Below the pieces are notes generated by a model, which had not been told where the DNA came from, searched no databases, and was given only the letters and a program-made list of their open reading frames with translations. Positions 1-10,401 of a stretch of 64,000 nt of DNA are shown here, piece after piece (the stretch's first letter is position 1; the number at the start of each line of letters is the position of its first letter). Location: the NCBI RefSeq assembly GCF_002929745.1, contig NZ_PJIQ01000005.1, positions 1 through 64,000 of the forward strand. Reading direction: 5' to 3'. Source of the DNA: Arthrobacter sp. B1805 (GTDB taxonomy: Bacteria > Actinomycetota > Actinomycetes > Actinomycetales > Micrococcaceae). The position numbers were made by a program, and so were the translations under genes.

Positions 1-194
1 TCCTTGGAGAGCTTCGGGATGGTGCCGAACTGGCCTGTCGCGCGGGCTTCTGCCAGCTGCGCGAGGGCGTCGTTGGCACCCTTGACGTAGGTGGCCTGAT
101 GCTTGGAGTGGTGCAGCTCCATGATCCGGCCCGAGATGTGCGGCTCCAGGGCCGCGTAGTCATAGTCAAGATCCGGCAGTACGTATTCGCTCAC
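1..194 (-). CDS. sodA: Superoxide dismutase (Mn/Fe type), N-terminal part; runs off the window
   Basis: The gene is cut by the left edge of the window, so only about the first 64 residues are visible. They begin [20 protein letters not shown] and continue to [13 protein letters not shown], the N-terminal helical hairpin of Mn/Fe superoxide dismutases; the first His of HHSKH is expected to be a metal ligand. The enzyme converts superoxide to oxygen and hydrogen peroxide in the cytoplasm. I chose the GTG at 194 because GGAGG lies five bases upstream on the minus strand; an in-frame ATG at 206 would contain that ribosome site inside the gene. It lies downstream of whiA on the same strand. The metal (Mn or Fe) cannot be decided from this fragment. 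Confidence 0.93.
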   Translation of the reverse strand, partial: MSEYVLPDLDYDYAALEPHISGRIMELHHSKHQATYVKGANDALAQLAEARATGQFGTIPKLSK

Positions 195-311
195 GTAGTC
201 CTCCATGTAGTGATCACAGCGCCCGCGCAGCCCGTAGCCCTTTCGGGGCCCGGACCGCAGGCGTCCCCGCTCGATCAGAAGCGGGCTTGTTGTTCCATCC
301 TATGCACTCAT

Positions 312-1292
312 TCACTCGTCGAGCATGTCCGGGGTCACATTCGCATCGGTTCCCGGGATGCCGATGTCCGACGCCCGCTTGTCGGCCATGGCCAGCAGCC
401 GCCGGATCCGTCCGGCGATGGCGTCCTTGGTCATCACCGGGTCCGCGAGGCGGCCGAGTTCGTCGAGGCTCGCCTGTTTGTGGGCGACCCGCAGCTCCCC
501 TGCGTAGCGCAGGTGCTCGGGCACCGTCTCGCCGAGGATCTCGAGCGCTCGTTCCACGCGTGCTCCGGCGGCGACTGCGGCCTGGGCCGACCGGCGGAGG
601 TTCGCGTCGTCGAAGTTGGCGAGGCGGTTCGCCGTCGCGCGCACCTCCTTCCGCATGCGGCGTTCCTCCCACACCATCAGCGCGTCATGCGCACCCATGC
701 GCGTCAGCAGTGCGGCGATGGTGTCGCCGTCCCGGATGACCACGCGATCGACTCCGCGGACCTCCCGCGCCTTCGCGGCGATGTCGAGCCGCCGGGCCGC
801 CCCCACGAGCGCGAGCGCCGATTCCGGCCCGGGGCAGGTGACCTCGAGGGAGGATGAACGTCCCGGTTCGGTCAGCGAGCCATGTGCGAGGAAGGCTCCG
901 CGCCAGACGGCCTCGGCGTCCGCCGTCGAACCGTTCACGACCGCCGAGGGCAGCCCGCGGACGGGACGGCCGCGACTGTCCAGCAGTCCGGTCTGGCGAG
1001 CCAGGGATTCGCCGTCACGCACGACGCGCACGACGTAGCGGTTGCCGCGCTTCAGGCCACCACCCGTGACGACGATGATCTCGCTGTTGTGGCCGTAGAC
1101 CTCCGCGATGGCCGCGCGCAGGCGGCGCGCCGTCGACGCGAGGTCGACCTCCGCCTCGATCACGATCCTGCCGGAGATGATGTGGAGACCTCCGGCGAAC
1201 CGCAGCAGCGCGGCCACCTCGGCCTTGCGGACCGAGGACTTCTTGACGTCGAGGTGGGAAAGCTCCTCTTTGACGTCGGCGGTCAGGGCCAC
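312..1292 (-). CDS. whiA: WhiA sporulation/cell-division regulator
   Basis: A protein of 326 residues, the usual WhiA length. The N-terminal two thirds resemble a LAGLIDADG homing-endonuclease fold that has lost its catalytic residues in this family; the C-terminal part (about 240-310) is a helix-turn-helix domain. WhiA is a DNA-binding regulator of division and, in Streptomyces, sporulation genes. I start it at GTG 1292 ([14 protein letters not shown]) because AGGAG sits seven bases upstream; a longer reading frame to 1355 would overlap yvcK. It is the last gene of the row uvrC-rapZ-yvcK-whiA, ten bases after yvcK, so co-transcription is likely. The family is certain; its role in this probably non-sporulating organism is inferred. 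Confidence 0.96.
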   Translation of the reverse strand: MALTADVKEELSHLDVKKSSVRKAEVAALLRFAGGLHIISGRIVIEAEVDLASTARRLRAAIAEVYGHNSEIIVVTGGGLKRGNRYVVRVVRDGESLARQTGLLDSRGRPVRGLPSAVVNGSTADAEAVWRGAFLAHGSLTEPGRSSSLEVTCPGPESALALVGAARRLDIAAKAREVRGVDRVVIRDGDTIAALLTRMGAHDALMVWEERRMRKEVRATANRLANFDDANLRRSAQAAVAAGARVERALEILGETVPEHLRYAGELRVAHKQASLDELGRLADPVMTKDAIAGRIRRLLAMADKRASDIGIPGTDANVTPDMLDE

Positions 1293-1302
1293 AGATACAC
1301 TC

Positions 1303-2328
1303 CTAGTTCTCCCCAAACATGTCGTTGTAGGACGTCGCCAGCCGCAGCGGATCATGCACGGGCTTACCGGTCGAAACCCCCACTGTACCGAAGACCGCGC
1401 GTCCGCCCATGCCCGCGACGGCGGTCTCGAACTCCGAACGGTCCCCGATGACGGCGGGGTCGGCGAGTACGACGTCGACCGTGAAGTCGGGCGCGTACCG
1501 CGAGATCACGTTGAGGTGGTCGACGGCGCTCATGCCATGGGTCTCCTTCGTGTCGTTGCTCAGGTTCATCGTGAGGCAGCGCTTGGCCGACGTACGGCAC
1601 AGCGCACTGCGGAGCTCCGGAAGCAACAGGTGGGGTAGCACCGACGTGTACCAGGAGCCGGGCCCGAGGATCACCCAGTCCGCGAGCTCGATGGCTTCCA
1701 GGGCGTCCTGGCACGCGGGGGCGGCGGCGGGGAGCAGGCGCACATTGCTCACGTTGCCGGTCTCCGCCGCGACCGCGAGTTTCGCCTGCCCGGTGACCGT
1801 CCTGACGCGCAGTGAGCCCTGGACCTCGCTGAGCACGTCACCCTCGATCGTCAGGGGCACGCTGGCCATCGGGAGGACCCGGCCACGTGCTCCGAGCAGC
1901 GCACCCGCCCACTGCAGGCCGGCCACCGGATCACCGAGCAGTTCCCAGAGGGTGACGATCAGCAGGTTGCCCATCGCATGGTCGTCCAGCGAGCCCTCGA
2001 TCCCCTCTCTGGACGTGAACCGGTGCTGCATCACGTCACGCCAGGTCCTGCCCCAATCGGTGTCGTCACACAGTGCGGCGAGAGCCATGCGGAGGTCTCC
2101 GGGAGGCAGCACCCCGAGCTCGTGGCGGAGCCGACCGGAGGAGCCGCCGTCGTCCGCGACTGTCACGACGGCCGTCAGCTCCTGCGTCAGGAGGCGCAGC
2201 GCGGACAGGGAGGCGGAGAGACCGTGCCCACCCCCGAGTGCCACGACGGACGGGGCAGCGCCCTGTCCCTCACCCCTCGTCCGGGCCGCCGGTGGGATGA
2301 GGGGCAACGGACCCGAGAAGAGGGCCAC
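1303..2328 (-). CDS. yvcK: YvcK/CofD-like gluconeogenesis factor
   Basis: A 341-residue protein of the YvcK (CofD-like) family. The nucleotide-sugar binding start of the fold is visible as [14 protein letters not shown] followed by [13 protein letters not shown]. In Bacillus YvcK binds UDP-GlcNAc and links central carbon flux to cell-wall synthesis; in mycobacteria the homologue (CuvA) is needed for cell shape. It starts with GTG at 2328, whose G is shared with the TAG stop of rapZ (TAGTG), a one-base overlap that implies translational coupling. About 25 residues precede the conserved core, so an internal start remains possible. The gene belongs to the conserved actinobacterial rapZ-yvcK-whiA cluster. 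Confidence 0.94.
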   Translation of the reverse strand: MALFSGPLPLIPPAARTRGEGQGAAPSVVALGGGHGLSASLSALRLLTQELTAVVTVADDGGSSGRLRHELGVLPPGDLRMALAALCDDTDWGRTWRDVMQHRFTSREGIEGSLDDHAMGNLLIVTLWELLGDPVAGLQWAGALLGARGRVLPMASVPLTIEGDVLSEVQGSLRVRTVTGQAKLAVAAETGNVSNVRLLPAAAPACQDALEAIELADWVILGPGSWYTSVLPHLLLPELRSALCRTSAKRCLTMNLSNDTKETHGMSAVDHLNVISRYAPDFTVDVVLADPAVIGDRSEFETAVAGMGGRAVFGTVGVSTGKPVHDPLRLATSYNDMFGEN

Positions 2329-3227
2329 TACTCACGCCCGAGGTCGCGGTGGTGTGCGGCGACCTGCACTCCCGGCAGCTGGGCCAGCCGCTGCGCGATC
2401 TCCTCCGTCACCGCGACCGATCGGTGCTTTCCGCCCGTGCATCCCACCGCGATGGTGGCGTAGTGCTTGTTCTCCCGCCGGTAGCCGTCGAGGACAGGAA
2501 CAAGGGCGTGCACGTAGCGGTCGATGAAGTCGCTCGCTCCCTGGGCACCCAGGACGTAGTCGCGCACCGGTGCGTCGAGTCCCGTCTGGGGCCGCAGGAC
2601 GGGAACCCAGTGCGGATTGGGGATGAAACGGACGTCCGCCACGTAGTTGGCGTCCACCGGCAGCCCGTACTTGAACCCGAAGCTCATGACGTTGAGGCGG
2701 AGGACGATGGGGCCGGACTCGGAGAACAGCTCAGTGACGCTGGTCGCCAGGGCATGCACGTTGAGGTCGGAGGTGTCGATCACGACGTCGGACGATTGCT
2801 TCAGTTCCTTGAGCACCTCGCGTTCCGCTGCGATGCCGTCGAGGATGCGGCCGTCACCCTGCAGCGGATGCGGTCTGCGGCCCTGCTCGAAACGCCTCAC
2901 GAGCACCGTGTCGTCCGCGTCGAGGAAGAGCACCCTGTAGTCGACGCCCGCGGCCCGGAGCCCGGCGAGGGAGGCCTTGATATCGCTGAAGAGCTCCTTG
3001 CCGCGCACGTCGATCACGACGGCAAGCTTCGGGATGGACTGTGGCGTCCGCGCCACGAGCTCGGTCAGCGTGGTGAGCATCTGCGGCGGCAGGTTCTCGA
3101 CGACGTACCAGCCGTGGTCCTCGAGCGCGTTCGCGGCCGTGCTGCGCCCGGCACCCGACATGCCGGTCACCACCAGCAGCTCCGACTCGGTGGGCTTGAC
3201 CGGAGTCAGGCTCGTGGCCTCAGTCAT
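2328..3227 (-). CDS. rapZ: RapZ-type RNase adapter / nucleotide-binding protein
   Basis: A 299-residue protein of the RapZ (YvcJ) family. The P-loop GMSGAGRST is near residues 22-30, and the C-terminal domain carries the conserved stretch [12 protein letters not shown] used in RapZ for RNA or metabolite binding. In E. coli RapZ senses glucosamine-6-phosphate and steers RNase E to the GlmZ small RNA; in Gram-positive bacteria the target is not settled, although the gene is always beside yvcK and whiA. The ATG at 3227 lies 100 bases after uvrC and its stop overlaps yvcK by one base. Family assignment is firm, mechanism in this organism is not. Confidence 0.95.
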   Translation of the reverse strand: MTEATSLTPVKPTESELLVVTGMSGAGRSTAANALEDHGWYVVENLPPQMLTTLTELVARTPQSIPKLAVVIDVRGKELFSDIKASLAGLRAAGVDYRVLFLDADDTVLVRRFEQGRRPHPLQGDGRILDGIAAEREVLKELKQSSDVVIDTSDLNVHALATSVTELFSESGPIVLRLNVMSFGFKYGLPVDANYVADVRFIPNPHWVPVLRPQTGLDAPVRDYVLGAQGASDFIDRYVHALVPVLDGYRRENKHYATIAVGCTGGKHRSVAVTEEIAQRLAQLPGVQVAAHHRDLGRE

Positions 3228-3327
3228 CGTGGTGCATCCGTTCCGGCTCGTCGGGGTGTCCCGGGTCTCCCGGGTGCCCTGGTGTGTGCGTCTCGACGGC
3301 GCGCCTGCGGCCGCGCCTTCAGCCTAG

Positions 3328-5370
3328 CTAATCTTCGATGATCTCGCCCGTGGTCATGTTCACGGCAGGGGCGGGTGCATCGGCGGATTCGACGGCGAGT
3401 GCGGCCCGGATGGTCTCGGCGAGGGCCGGACCCACCCCTGGAGCCTCGACGAGCTCCTCGACGGTGGCTGCACGGATCTTCTTGACGGAGCCGAACTGCT
3501 TGAGGAGGGCCTTGCGCCTGGCCGGACCCAGCCCTGGAATGTCGTCGAGCGCCGAGGCAGTCATCGACTTGCCGCGCTTCTGGCGGTGGAACGTGATCGC
3601 GAAGCGGTGCGCCTCGTCGCGGATCCGCTGCAGCATGAAGAGACCCTCGGAGGCCCTCGGCAGGATCACCGGGAACTCGCTGTCCTGCACCCACACCTCC
3701 TCGAGGCGCTTGGCCAGACCGATCACGAAGACATCGTCGATGCCGAGGTCCTCGAGCGCGCGGGCTGCGGCGGCCACCTGGGGCGGCCCGCCGTCGACGA
3801 CGACCAGGTTCGGCGGGTAGGCGAACCGGTTGCGCGCGATAGCCGTCGTCGTGTCCTTCATCGGCTCCCCCTGCTCGTCCACGTCCGGGTGCTCGAGGAC
3901 CGACGCCTCGTCATCGACGGGATCCACGTCGGGATCCGGCGCTGCGGCGTCGCGCTGCTCCCCCGACTTGCCGGCGAGGTAGTTGCGGAAGCGCCGGTAG
4001 ATGACGTCGTACATGGAGGCGGTGTCGTCGCGCGCCGCGTCACCGGCGATGGAGAACTTCCGGTATTCGGACTTGCGCGGGAGGCCGTCCTCGACGACGA
4101 CCATCGACGCCACGACATTGGTGCCCTGCACGTGCGAGATGTCGAAGCACTCGATGCGCATGAGGGGCTGCGGGAGGTCGAGCGCTTCCTGCAGCTCCTG
4201 GAGGGCGGCGGAGCGGGTCGTGATGTCGCCCGCACGGCGGCTCTTGTGGAGGCGGAGGGCGTCAGCGGCGTTCTGCTCCACGGTCCCGAGGAGCGTGGCC
4301 TTGTCACCCCGCTGCGGTACCCGCACATCGACCCTGGCGCCGCGCAGCCCCCGCAGCCACTCGAGCATCTGATCCTCGTTGCTGGGCATGACCGGGACGA
4401 GGACCTCGCGGGGAATCTGGTCGTTGCTGCTGCTGCCCTCGCCGTAGACCTGCTGGAGCAGGTGTTCCACGAGGTCCGCCGTGTCCATGTCCTCGACCTT
4501 CTCGACGACCCAGCCGCGCTGGCCGCGGATCCTGCCGCCGCGGACGTGGAAGACCTGGGCCGCGGCCTCGAGTTCGTCCTCCTTCAGCGCGAAGATGTCC
4601 GCGTCGGTGTCCTCGCTCAGCACGACGGTGTTGCGTTCGAACACCCGGCGGAGCGCGGCGATGTCGTCGCGCAGGCGCGCTGCGGACTCGTAGTCGAGCT
4701 CCGCGACCGCCTCGCCCATCTTCCTCTCGAGCCCGGAGATGAACTTCTTCGCCTCCCCGCCCATGAAGTCGCAGAAGTCGCTTGCGAGAGCTTTGTGGTC
4801 CTCAGGGCTGATACGACCGACGCACGGCGCGGAACACTTGTCGATGTAACCGAGCAGACACGGCCTCCCGGTCCGTTCGGCGCGCTTGAAGACGCCGGCG
4901 CTGCAGGTGCGGACGGGGAACACCCGGATCATGGTGTCGACCGTCTCGCGGATGGCCTTCGCGGGATAGAACGGGCCGAAGTAACGGGTGTCCTTCTTCT
5001 TGTCCCCACGCATGACCTGCACGCGCGGGTACTTCTCCCCCATCGTGACGGCCAGGTACGGGTAGGACTTGTCGTCACGGAACATGATGTTGAAGCGGGG
5101 ATCGAATTCCTTGATCCACGTGTACTCGAGCTGGAGCGCTTCGAGTTCGCTTCCCACGACCGTCCACTCGACGCTCGCCGCGGTGAAGACCATGCTGCGT
5201 GTCTTGGCCAGCAGACCCTGGGGGTTCGCGAAGTACGAGTTCAGTCGGGACCGGAGGTTCTTGGCCTTGCCGACGTAGATGACCCGGCCGTGCTCGTCGC
5301 GGAAACGGTACACGCCGGGCTCGGTCGGGATCTCGCCTGTCTTCGGCCGGTATGTTACTGGGTTCGCCAC
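3328..5370 (-). CDS. uvrC: UvrABC excinuclease subunit C
   Basis: A 680-residue UvrC, the dual-incision nuclease of nucleotide excision repair. In order: the GIY-YIG domain ([20 protein letters not shown], about residues 18-37) that cuts on the 3' side, a Cys-rich region, a UVR motif that contacts UvrB ([19 protein letters not shown]), the RNase H-like 5' nuclease domain and two C-terminal helix-hairpin-helix motifs ([15 protein letters not shown] and [14 protein letters not shown]). I start it at GTG 5370; a longer reading frame to 5430 adds residues not seen in the family. The start has TAGGAT seven bases upstream, so the message may be leaderless. A linker of about 60 acidic residues lies inside the nuclease half. 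It heads the rapZ-yvcK-whiA row. Confidence 0.97.
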   Translation of the reverse strand: MANPVTYRPKTGEIPTEPGVYRFRDEHGRVIYVGKAKNLRSRLNSYFANPQGLLAKTRSMVFTAASVEWTVVGSELEALQLEYTWIKEFDPRFNIMFRDDKSYPYLAVTMGEKYPRVQVMRGDKKKDTRYFGPFYPAKAIRETVDTMIRVFPVRTCSAGVFKRAERTGRPCLLGYIDKCSAPCVGRISPEDHKALASDFCDFMGGEAKKFISGLERKMGEAVAELDYESAARLRDDIAALRRVFERNTVVLSEDTDADIFALKEDELEAAAQVFHVRGGRIRGQRGWVVEKVEDMDTADLVEHLLQQVYGEGSSSNDQIPREVLVPVMPSNEDQMLEWLRGLRGARVDVRVPQRGDKATLLGTVEQNAADALRLHKSRRAGDITTRSAALQELQEALDLPQPLMRIECFDISHVQGTNVVASMVVVEDGLPRKSEYRKFSIAGDAARDDTASMYDVIYRRFRNYLAGKSGEQRDAAAPDPDVDPVDDEASVLEHPDVDEQGEPMKDTTTAIARNRFAYPPNLVVVDGGPPQVAAAARALEDLGIDDVFVIGLAKRLEEVWVQDSEFPVILPRASEGLFMLQRIRDEAHRFAITFHRQKRGKSMTASALDDIPGLGPARRKALLKQFGSVKKIRAATVEELVEAPGVGPALAETIRAALAVESADAPAPAVNMTTGEIIED

Positions 5371-5377
5371 ACCTTCA

Positions 5378-5383
5378 ATCCTA
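5378..5383 (-). promoter_or_regulatory. Probable -10 box of uvrC (leaderless arrangement)
   Basis: TAGGAT on the minus strand ends seven bases before the uvrC GTG. At that spacing transcription would begin at or next to the start codon. No clear -35 element was recognised. Confidence 0.4.
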
Positions 5384-5477
5384 GGGCTGGGCAGTGACTC
5401 ACCCTGACGCCCGAGTGGGTTTCCGCTCACCGCTGACGCAGCTTCCTGCCGGCTCGCGGACCGCCGTGCAGGGCGGC

Positions 5478-6146
5478 CTATTCGGCTGCAGGGCTCTGGT
5501 TGTAGTGCGGCACGCGCTCCTGGCGGGTCAGGGCAGCGATGCTGTCCATGATGGTGTCCGTGGCACTTCGGCGAGCGGGCAGCGGATGCCCGGGCCCCGT
5601 CTTCGCGAAGACGAGGGGCTCACCGATGCGCATCGTGAAGTGCTGCGGCCGGATGCCCTTCTTGCCCGCGGGTTGCAGGGCATCCGTTCCCACCAGTCCG
5701 ACGGGCACCACGGGCGCACCTGTCGTCAGCGCGAGCCAGCCGACGCCTGTCCTCCCCCGGTACAGCCGACCGTCCCGCGACCGGGTGCCCTCCGGATAGA
5801 TGCCGACGCCGTCACCCTGTTCCAGCAGATCGAGCAGCGTCTTCAGCGCCTGGACGCTCGCAGCCTGCTGGCCACGCTCCACGGGGATGGATCCGACGCC
5901 CTCGAAGAACGATCTCATGAGGGTGCCCTTCACCCCGGAGCCCGTGAAGTACTCCGCCTTTGCGAAGAACGCAACGGGACGAGGCATGAGTGCCTGTACC
6001 AGCACGCTGTCGAGGAAGGACAGGTGATTCGGCGCGACGATGAAGGGCCCGTCCACCGGCACGTTCTGCAGCCCTTCGACGGTGGGCCGGCAGAGACCGG
6101 CGATCAGGCCGCGCGTCGTGGTCCGCGTCAGGTCATAGACCCCCAC
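5478..6146 (-). CDS. plsC: 1-acyl-sn-glycerol-3-phosphate acyltransferase family protein
   Basis: A 222-residue membrane-associated acyltransferase that would move an acyl chain to lysophosphatidic acid in phospholipid synthesis. The catalytic HX4D motif appears as NHLSFLD and the phosphate-binding motif as [10 protein letters not shown]. The upstream gene ends 13 bases inside this one: the GTG start at 6146 has GGAGG six bases upstream, while longer in-frame starts would lie well within the HAD gene. The overlap implies translational coupling with the HAD phosphatase. Paralogues are common, so the exact acceptor lipid is uncertain. Confidence 0.9.
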   Translation of the reverse strand: MGVYDLTRTTTRGLIAGLCRPTVEGLQNVPVDGPFIVAPNHLSFLDSVLVQALMPRPVAFFAKAEYFTGSGVKGTLMRSFFEGVGSIPVERGQQAASVQALKTLLDLLEQGDGVGIYPEGTRSRDGRLYRGRTGVGWLALTTGAPVVPVGLVGTDALQPAGKKGIRPQHFTMRIGEPLVFAKTGPGHPLPARRSATDTIMDSIAALTRQERVPHYNQSPAAE

Positions 6147-6789
6147 GGAGCACCTCCAGCAGCTCATCCGCAGTGTGCACGACGGCGGTGGCTCCGGCGC
6201 GCTCCAGCTCGCCTGCGGCCGCGAACCCCCATCCGACACCGATGCACTCGAGGCCGTTCACGCGCGCACCCTCGACGTCGTGGTGCCGGTCGCCGACCAT
6301 GATCGCTCGGTCGGTCGCCGCCCGGTGGTGCTCCAAGGCGGCGCGGATGATGGGTCCCTTTCCGCCGCCGGCTGCGGTCTCGTCGCGTGGGGAGCCGTGA
6401 ACCGACGCGAAGAGGTGCCGGAGACCCTGCACCTCGAGCAGTTCCTCGGCGAGCCATTCGGGTTTCTGGGTAGCGACAGAGACCACGGCTCCGGCGTCCG
6501 CCAGGGCCTGCACGCACCGCGCGATACCCGGGTACGGACGACTCTGCGTCAGGCCCTCCGCGAGGTAGCCCGACCGGTAGGTCGTGACCACCTCGTTCAC
6601 GCGCGACGACGGCACCCCGCCCAGCTTCGTCAATGATTCGAGCAGCGGTGGCCCGACCATCGCCTGCAACGATTCGTCATCGGGCACCGGGAAGCCGTGG
6701 CTCCGCAGCGCGGCGCTGATACCTCCGGTGATCGCTCCTGCGGGGTCGACGAGGGTCCCGTCGAGGTCGAAGAGTATCAGCGAATGCAT
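6133..6789 (-). CDS. HAD-superfamily hydrolase, phosphoglycolate-phosphatase-like
   Basis: A 218-residue HAD hydrolase. Motif I, with the nucleophile Asp, is LFDLDGTLVD at residues 5-14; the cap is of the helical type (residues about 16-80); motif IV is MVGDRHHDVEGA. These features match the Gph/YfnB-like phosphatases that act on small phosphate esters such as 2-phosphoglycolate; the substrate cannot be read from sequence. I start it at ATG 6789, because the longer frame to 6837 begins inside a strong hairpin that lies after uvrA. Its end overlaps plsC by 14 bases. A GTG three codons upstream is an alternative start. Confidence 0.85.
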   Translation of the reverse strand: MHSLILFDLDGTLVDPAGAITGGISAALRSHGFPVPDDESLQAMVGPPLLESLTKLGGVPSSRVNEVVTTYRSGYLAEGLTQSRPYPGIARCVQALADAGAVVSVATQKPEWLAEELLEVQGLRHLFASVHGSPRDETAAGGGKGPIIRAALEHHRAATDRAIMVGDRHHDVEGARVNGLECIGVGWGFAAAGELERAGATAVVHTADELLEVLRGGL

Positions 6790-6817
6790 ATTTGCCACCG
6801 GGCAAGCTTGCCATAGC

Positions 6818-6852
6818 ACCGGGAGGGCATGCATCACGCATGCCCTCCCGGT
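6818..6852 (-). terminator. Perfect 15-bp stem-loop after uvrA
   Basis: An exact inverted repeat (accgggagggcatgc and its complement) with a five-base loop lies 23 bases after the uvrA stop and before the HAD gene. It is well placed to end uvrA transcripts, though no run of T follows, so it may also act as an RNA-stabilising hairpin. Confidence 0.6.
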
Positions 6853-6874
6853 TATATTCGACGGGCGGCGGCAG

Positions 6875-9787
6875 CTAGACGGCAGCCTTCTCGAAGATTT
6901 CCCTGAGGAAGGTGCCGGTGTAGCTGCGCTCGTTCTTGGCCACCTGCTCCGGAGTGCCGGTCGCGATGATCCGCCCGCCGCCCGAACCGCCGTCCGGCCC
7001 CAGGTCGATGACCCAGTCCGCGCTCTTGATCACGTCGAGGTTGTGTTCGATGGTGATCACGGTGTTGCCCTTGTCCACGAGGCCCTGCAGGACCAGGAGG
7101 AGCTTGCGGATGTCCTCGAAGTGCAGACCCGTGGTCGGCTCGTCGAGTACGTAGATGCTGCGTCCGTTCGAACGCTTCTGCAGTTCGCTGGCGAGCTTCA
7201 CGCGCTGCGCCTCGCCGCCCGAGAGGGTCGTAGCGGGCTGGCCGAGGCGCACATAGCCCAGGCCGACCTCCACGAGGGTGTTCAGGTGCCGGGCGATCGG
7301 GCTGAAGGCGGCGAAAAACTCGGCGCCCTCCTCGATCGGCATGTCGAGGACGTCGGCGATGGTCTTCCCCTTGTAGTGCACCTCGAGCGTCTCGCGGTTG
7401 TAGCGCGCGCCGTGGCACACCTCGCACGGGACGTAGACGTCGGGCAGGAAGTTCATCTCGATCTTCAGGGTCCCGTCGCCGGAACAGGCTTCACAGCGCC
7501 CGCCCTTGACGTTGAAGGAGAACCGGCCCGGCAGGTACCCGCGGACCTTCGCCTCGGTGGTCTCGGCAAAGAGCTTCCGGATGTTGTCGAACACACCCGT
7601 GTAGGTGGCCGGGTTCGACCGGGGCGTGCGGCCGATAGGGCTCTGGTCCACGTGGATGACCTTGTCCAGATGCTCGAGCCCGTCGATGCGCTTGTGCCGT
7701 CCGGCTACCTGCTTCGCGCCGTTGAGCTTGTTCGCCAGCACCTTGTACAGGATGTCGTTCACCAGGGTCGACTTGCCCGACCCGCTGACGCCGGTGACGG
7801 CGGTCATCACGCCGAGCGGGATCGTGGCATCGACGTTGGTCAGGTTGTGTTCGCGCGCGCCGACGACCTTGAGCTGGCGGGATCGGTCGATCTTGCGCCG
7901 CTTCGTCGGGATCTCGATCTTCCGCCGGCCGGAGAGGTAGTCGCCGGTCAGGGACTTCTCGTTGGTGAGGAGGTCCTCGAGGAGACCCGAATGCACCACC
8001 TCGCCGCCGTGCTCGCCGGCACCGGGTCCGATGTCGACAATCCAGTCGGCCTCGGCGATGGTGTCCTCGTCGTGCTCGACGACGATGAGCGTGTTGCCCA
8101 GGTTCCGCAGGCGCGTGAGGGTCTCGATGAGCCGCCGGTTGTCACGCTGGTGCAGGCCGATCGACGGCTCGTCGAGGACGTAGAGAACACCGACGAGGCC
8201 CGAGCCGATCTGCGTAGCGAGCCGGATGCGTTGCGCCTCTCCGCCGGACAGCGTTCCCGAGGCGCGCTCGAGGTTCAAGTACTCGAGCCCGACGTCGAGG
8301 AGGAAGGTCAGGCGCGCCTGGATCTCCTTGAGGACCTGGTTGGCGATCTGCGCCTCGCGACCGGTGAGCACGAGGTTGTCGAGGAACTCGGCGCAGTCGC
8401 GCATCGGCATCGCGGAAACCTCCGCGATGGAACGGCCGTTGATCAGCACCGACAGCGACGCCGGGTTGAGGCGCGCGCCGCCGCACGTGGGGCACGGGAT
8501 CTCCCGCATGTACTCCTCGTAGCGGTCGCGCGCGTTGTCGGATTCCGTCTCCGCATGCTTGCGCTGGATGTACTGGATGGCACCCTCGAAGCCCGTGCTG
8601 TACTTCCGCTCGCGGCCGAACCGGTTCTTGTACTGCACGACCACCTTGTGGTCCTTGCCGTAGAGCGCCGCTTCCCGGGCACGGTCCGGCAGCTTGCGCC
8701 AGGGCGTGGTGATGTCGAAGTTCAGCTCGGAGGCGAGTCCCTCGAGCAGGCGGGTCCAGTACTCGAGCGTCGCCGTTCCGAGCGACCACGGCGCGATCGC
8801 GCCCTCGGCGAGGCTCAGGTCCGGGTTGGGAACCACGAGCTCCTCGTCGACCTCGAGCTTCGTGCCGATACCGGTGCAGGCCGGGCACGCACCGAAGGGA
8901 TTGTTGAAGGAGAACGAGCGCGGCTCGATCTCGTCGATAGCCAGGGGATGCTCGTTGGGACACGCGAGGTGCTCGGAGAAGGCGTGCAGGCGCTTCGCGT
9001 CATCCTCCGGAAGGTCGACGAACTCGGCGAGGACGCGTCCGTCGGCGAGCTTGAGCGCGGTCTCGACGGAATCCGTGAGCCGCTGCCGGATGCCGCCCTT
9101 GACCACGAGGCGGTCGATGATGACCTCGATGGTGTGCTTGTACTGCTTGCCCAGCTTCGGGGGATCACTCAGCTGGACGAGCTTGCCGTCCACGCGGGCA
9201 CGGGAATAGCCCTTGGCCGTGAGCTCCTGGAAGAGGTCCACGAACTCGCCCTTGCGCGCCCTGACCACCGGGGCGAGGACCTGGAACCGGGTACCCTCAT
9301 CGAGTTCGAGCAGCTGGTCGACGATCTGCTGGGGAGTCTGCTTGGCAACGGGTTCGCCGCACACGGGGCAGTGGGGGCGGCCGACGCGCGCCCACAGGAG
9401 GCGCATGTAGTCGTAGATCTCGGTGATGGTACCGACGGTCGACCGCGGATTCTTGCTCGTCGACTTCTGGTCGATCGAGACGGCGGGTGAGAGACCCTCG
9501 ATGAAGTCGACGTCGGGCTTGTCCACCTGCCCCAGGAACTGGCGGGCATAGGCGGAGAGCGACTCGACGTAGCGCCGCTGTCCCTCCGCGAAGATGGTGT
9601 CGAATGCGAGGGACGACTTGCCGGACCCGGACAGCCCGGTGAAGACGATCATGGCGTCCCGCGGGAGGTCGAGGTCGACGTTCCGCAGATTGTGTTCGCG
9701 TGCGCCCTTGACGATCAGCCGGGACAGGTCCTGGGGAGCGGGCTCCGGATTGCGGGCGTGCTGCTCAAGAGAATTTGCTATAGACAC
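6875..9787 (-). CDS. uvrA: UvrABC excinuclease subunit A
   Basis: A 970-residue damage-recognition ATPase of nucleotide excision repair. Two ABC ATPase modules are visible: Walker [11 protein letters not shown] near residue 50 and [10 protein letters not shown] near 660, signature sequences [11 protein letters not shown] and [11 protein letters not shown], and the zinc-binding Cys clusters [18 protein letters not shown] and [25 protein letters not shown]. The GTG start at 9787 is supported by a TACAGT box six bases upstream and by the absence of a Shine-Dalgarno sequence, so the transcript is probably leaderless. A LexA-like palindrome at 9812-9829 covers the expected -35 region, in line with SOS control of uvrA known in other actinobacteria. 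Confidence 0.97.
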   Translation of the reverse strand: MSIANSLEQHARNPEPAPQDLSRLIVKGAREHNLRNVDLDLPRDAMIVFTGLSGSGKSSLAFDTIFAEGQRRYVESLSAYARQFLGQVDKPDVDFIEGLSPAVSIDQKSTSKNPRSTVGTITEIYDYMRLLWARVGRPHCPVCGEPVAKQTPQQIVDQLLELDEGTRFQVLAPVVRARKGEFVDLFQELTAKGYSRARVDGKLVQLSDPPKLGKQYKHTIEVIIDRLVVKGGIRQRLTDSVETALKLADGRVLAEFVDLPEDDAKRLHAFSEHLACPNEHPLAIDEIEPRSFSFNNPFGACPACTGIGTKLEVDEELVVPNPDLSLAEGAIAPWSLGTATLEYWTRLLEGLASELNFDITTPWRKLPDRAREAALYGKDHKVVVQYKNRFGRERKYSTGFEGAIQYIQRKHAETESDNARDRYEEYMREIPCPTCGGARLNPASLSVLINGRSIAEVSAMPMRDCAEFLDNLVLTGREAQIANQVLKEIQARLTFLLDVGLEYLNLERASGTLSGGEAQRIRLATQIGSGLVGVLYVLDEPSIGLHQRDNRRLIETLTRLRNLGNTLIVVEHDEDTIAEADWIVDIGPGAGEHGGEVVHSGLLEDLLTNEKSLTGDYLSGRRKIEIPTKRRKIDRSRQLKVVGAREHNLTNVDATIPLGVMTAVTGVSGSGKSTLVNDILYKVLANKLNGAKQVAGRHKRIDGLEHLDKVIHVDQSPIGRTPRSNPATYTGVFDNIRKLFAETTEAKVRGYLPGRFSFNVKGGRCEACSGDGTLKIEMNFLPDVYVPCEVCHGARYNRETLEVHYKGKTIADVLDMPIEEGAEFFAAFSPIARHLNTLVEVGLGYVRLGQPATTLSGGEAQRVKLASELQKRSNGRSIYVLDEPTTGLHFEDIRKLLLVLQGLVDKGNTVITIEHNLDVIKSADWVIDLGPDGGSGGGRIIATGTPEQVAKNERSYTGTFLREIFEKAAV

Positions 9788-9793
9788 CAGACC

Positions 9794-9799
9794 ACTGTA
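9794..9799 (-). promoter_or_regulatory. Probable -10 box of uvrA (leaderless arrangement)
   Basis: TACAGT on the minus strand ends six bases before the uvrA GTG. A -35 at the usual spacing would lie about 9817-9822, inside the LexA-like palindrome. Confidence 0.45.
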
Positions 9800-9811
9800 A
9801 GTGAAATGGCG

Positions 9812-9829
9812 TTCGAAGACATATTCGAA
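9812..9829. promoter_or_regulatory. LexA (SOS) box candidate upstream of uvrA
   Basis: The sequence is the palindrome TTCGAA-N6-TTCGAA, 25 bases before the uvrA start. The actinobacterial LexA box is TCGAAC-N4-GTTCGA; this site keeps all outer bases and differs only at the two innermost positions. Position over the promoter and the nature of the gene (uvrA is a classic SOS target) support the call. Confidence 0.6.
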
Positions 9830-9872
9830 TAGCGGCCCAGCCGCACCGTTCTGGCGCGCGCGCGGCTGCCGT

Positions 9873-10250
9873 TCACGCTCGGCGCAATGCCGCGCGCACT
9901 ATCGCGACCGCGTCGCTCTCCGGAAGGCCGGTGGCAGCCACGACGGCGGCGAAGTCGGCAGCCGCGGCGGCGACCCGCAGACGGGCGTCGTCGCCCCCGG
10001 CGGTGATGATGGTTCCCGCTCTGCCCCTGGTCTCGACGGCACCGGCCTGCTCGAGTTCGCGGTAGGCGCGGGCCACGGTGTTGGCTGCGATACCGAGGTG
10101 TGCGGCCAAAGTCCGCACCGGCGGCAGCCGGGTGCCCGCGGCGGCCTTCCCCGAGTTCGCGGCGGCCAGGATCGACTGCTTGATCTGCTCGAACGGAGGA
10201 ACGGAGCTCGTACCGTCGAGCCTCAGCCACCGCGGAACGTCCTGCTCCAC
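9873..10250 (-). CDS. Short GntR-family transcriptional regulator (YtrA-like)
   Basis: A 125-residue protein with an N-terminal GntR winged helix-turn-helix (about residues 15-85, core [19 protein letters not shown]) and only about 40 further residues rich in Ala. It lacks the large ligand-binding domain of FadR or HutC types, which places it with the short YtrA-like regulators. These usually repress a neighbouring operon, often a transporter. The GTG start at 10250 has GGGAGGGG six bases upstream. It points away from the metallo-hydrolase gene at 10402, and the 151-base gap between them is a likely site of control. Effector and targets are unknown. Confidence 0.85.
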   Translation of the reverse strand: MEQDVPRWLRLDGTSSVPPFEQIKQSILAAANSGKAAAGTRLPPVRTLAAHLGIAANTVARAYRELEQAGAVETRGRAGTIITAGGDDARLRVAAAAADFAAVVAATGLPESDAVAIVRAALRRA

Positions 10251-10389
10251 GCCTCACCCCTCCCACGTCGTCGCACACCGGGCCGGGTGGTCCGGGTGTA
10301 CCTGCACCCTACCGCCGTCCCGTTTTCCCGGGCGCCTGTGCCGGCGCGGGCTGTTGCAATCACGCGGCGTGCGGCACGGTCGCATTGCC

Positions 10390-10395
10390 TAGACT
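10390..10395 (+). promoter_or_regulatory. Probable -10 box of the metallo-hydrolase gene (leaderless)
   Basis: TAGACT ends six bases before the ATG at 10402, and no Shine-Dalgarno sequence is present. The same hexamer serves as the -10 of rpsA. Confidence 0.45.
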
Positions 10396-10401
10396 TGGCT
10401 C

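Noticed and set aside
6584-9490. 968-codon open frame on the plus strand opposite uvrA
   Set aside because: It mirrors uvrA codons; high G+C makes the antisense frame stop-poor. The product has no known motif, while uvrA is complete.
10251-10401. GntR operator in the divergent gap (gggtgtacctgcaccc)
   Set aside because: It is a short imperfect palindrome in G/C-rich DNA, and no second copy was found; too weak to list.
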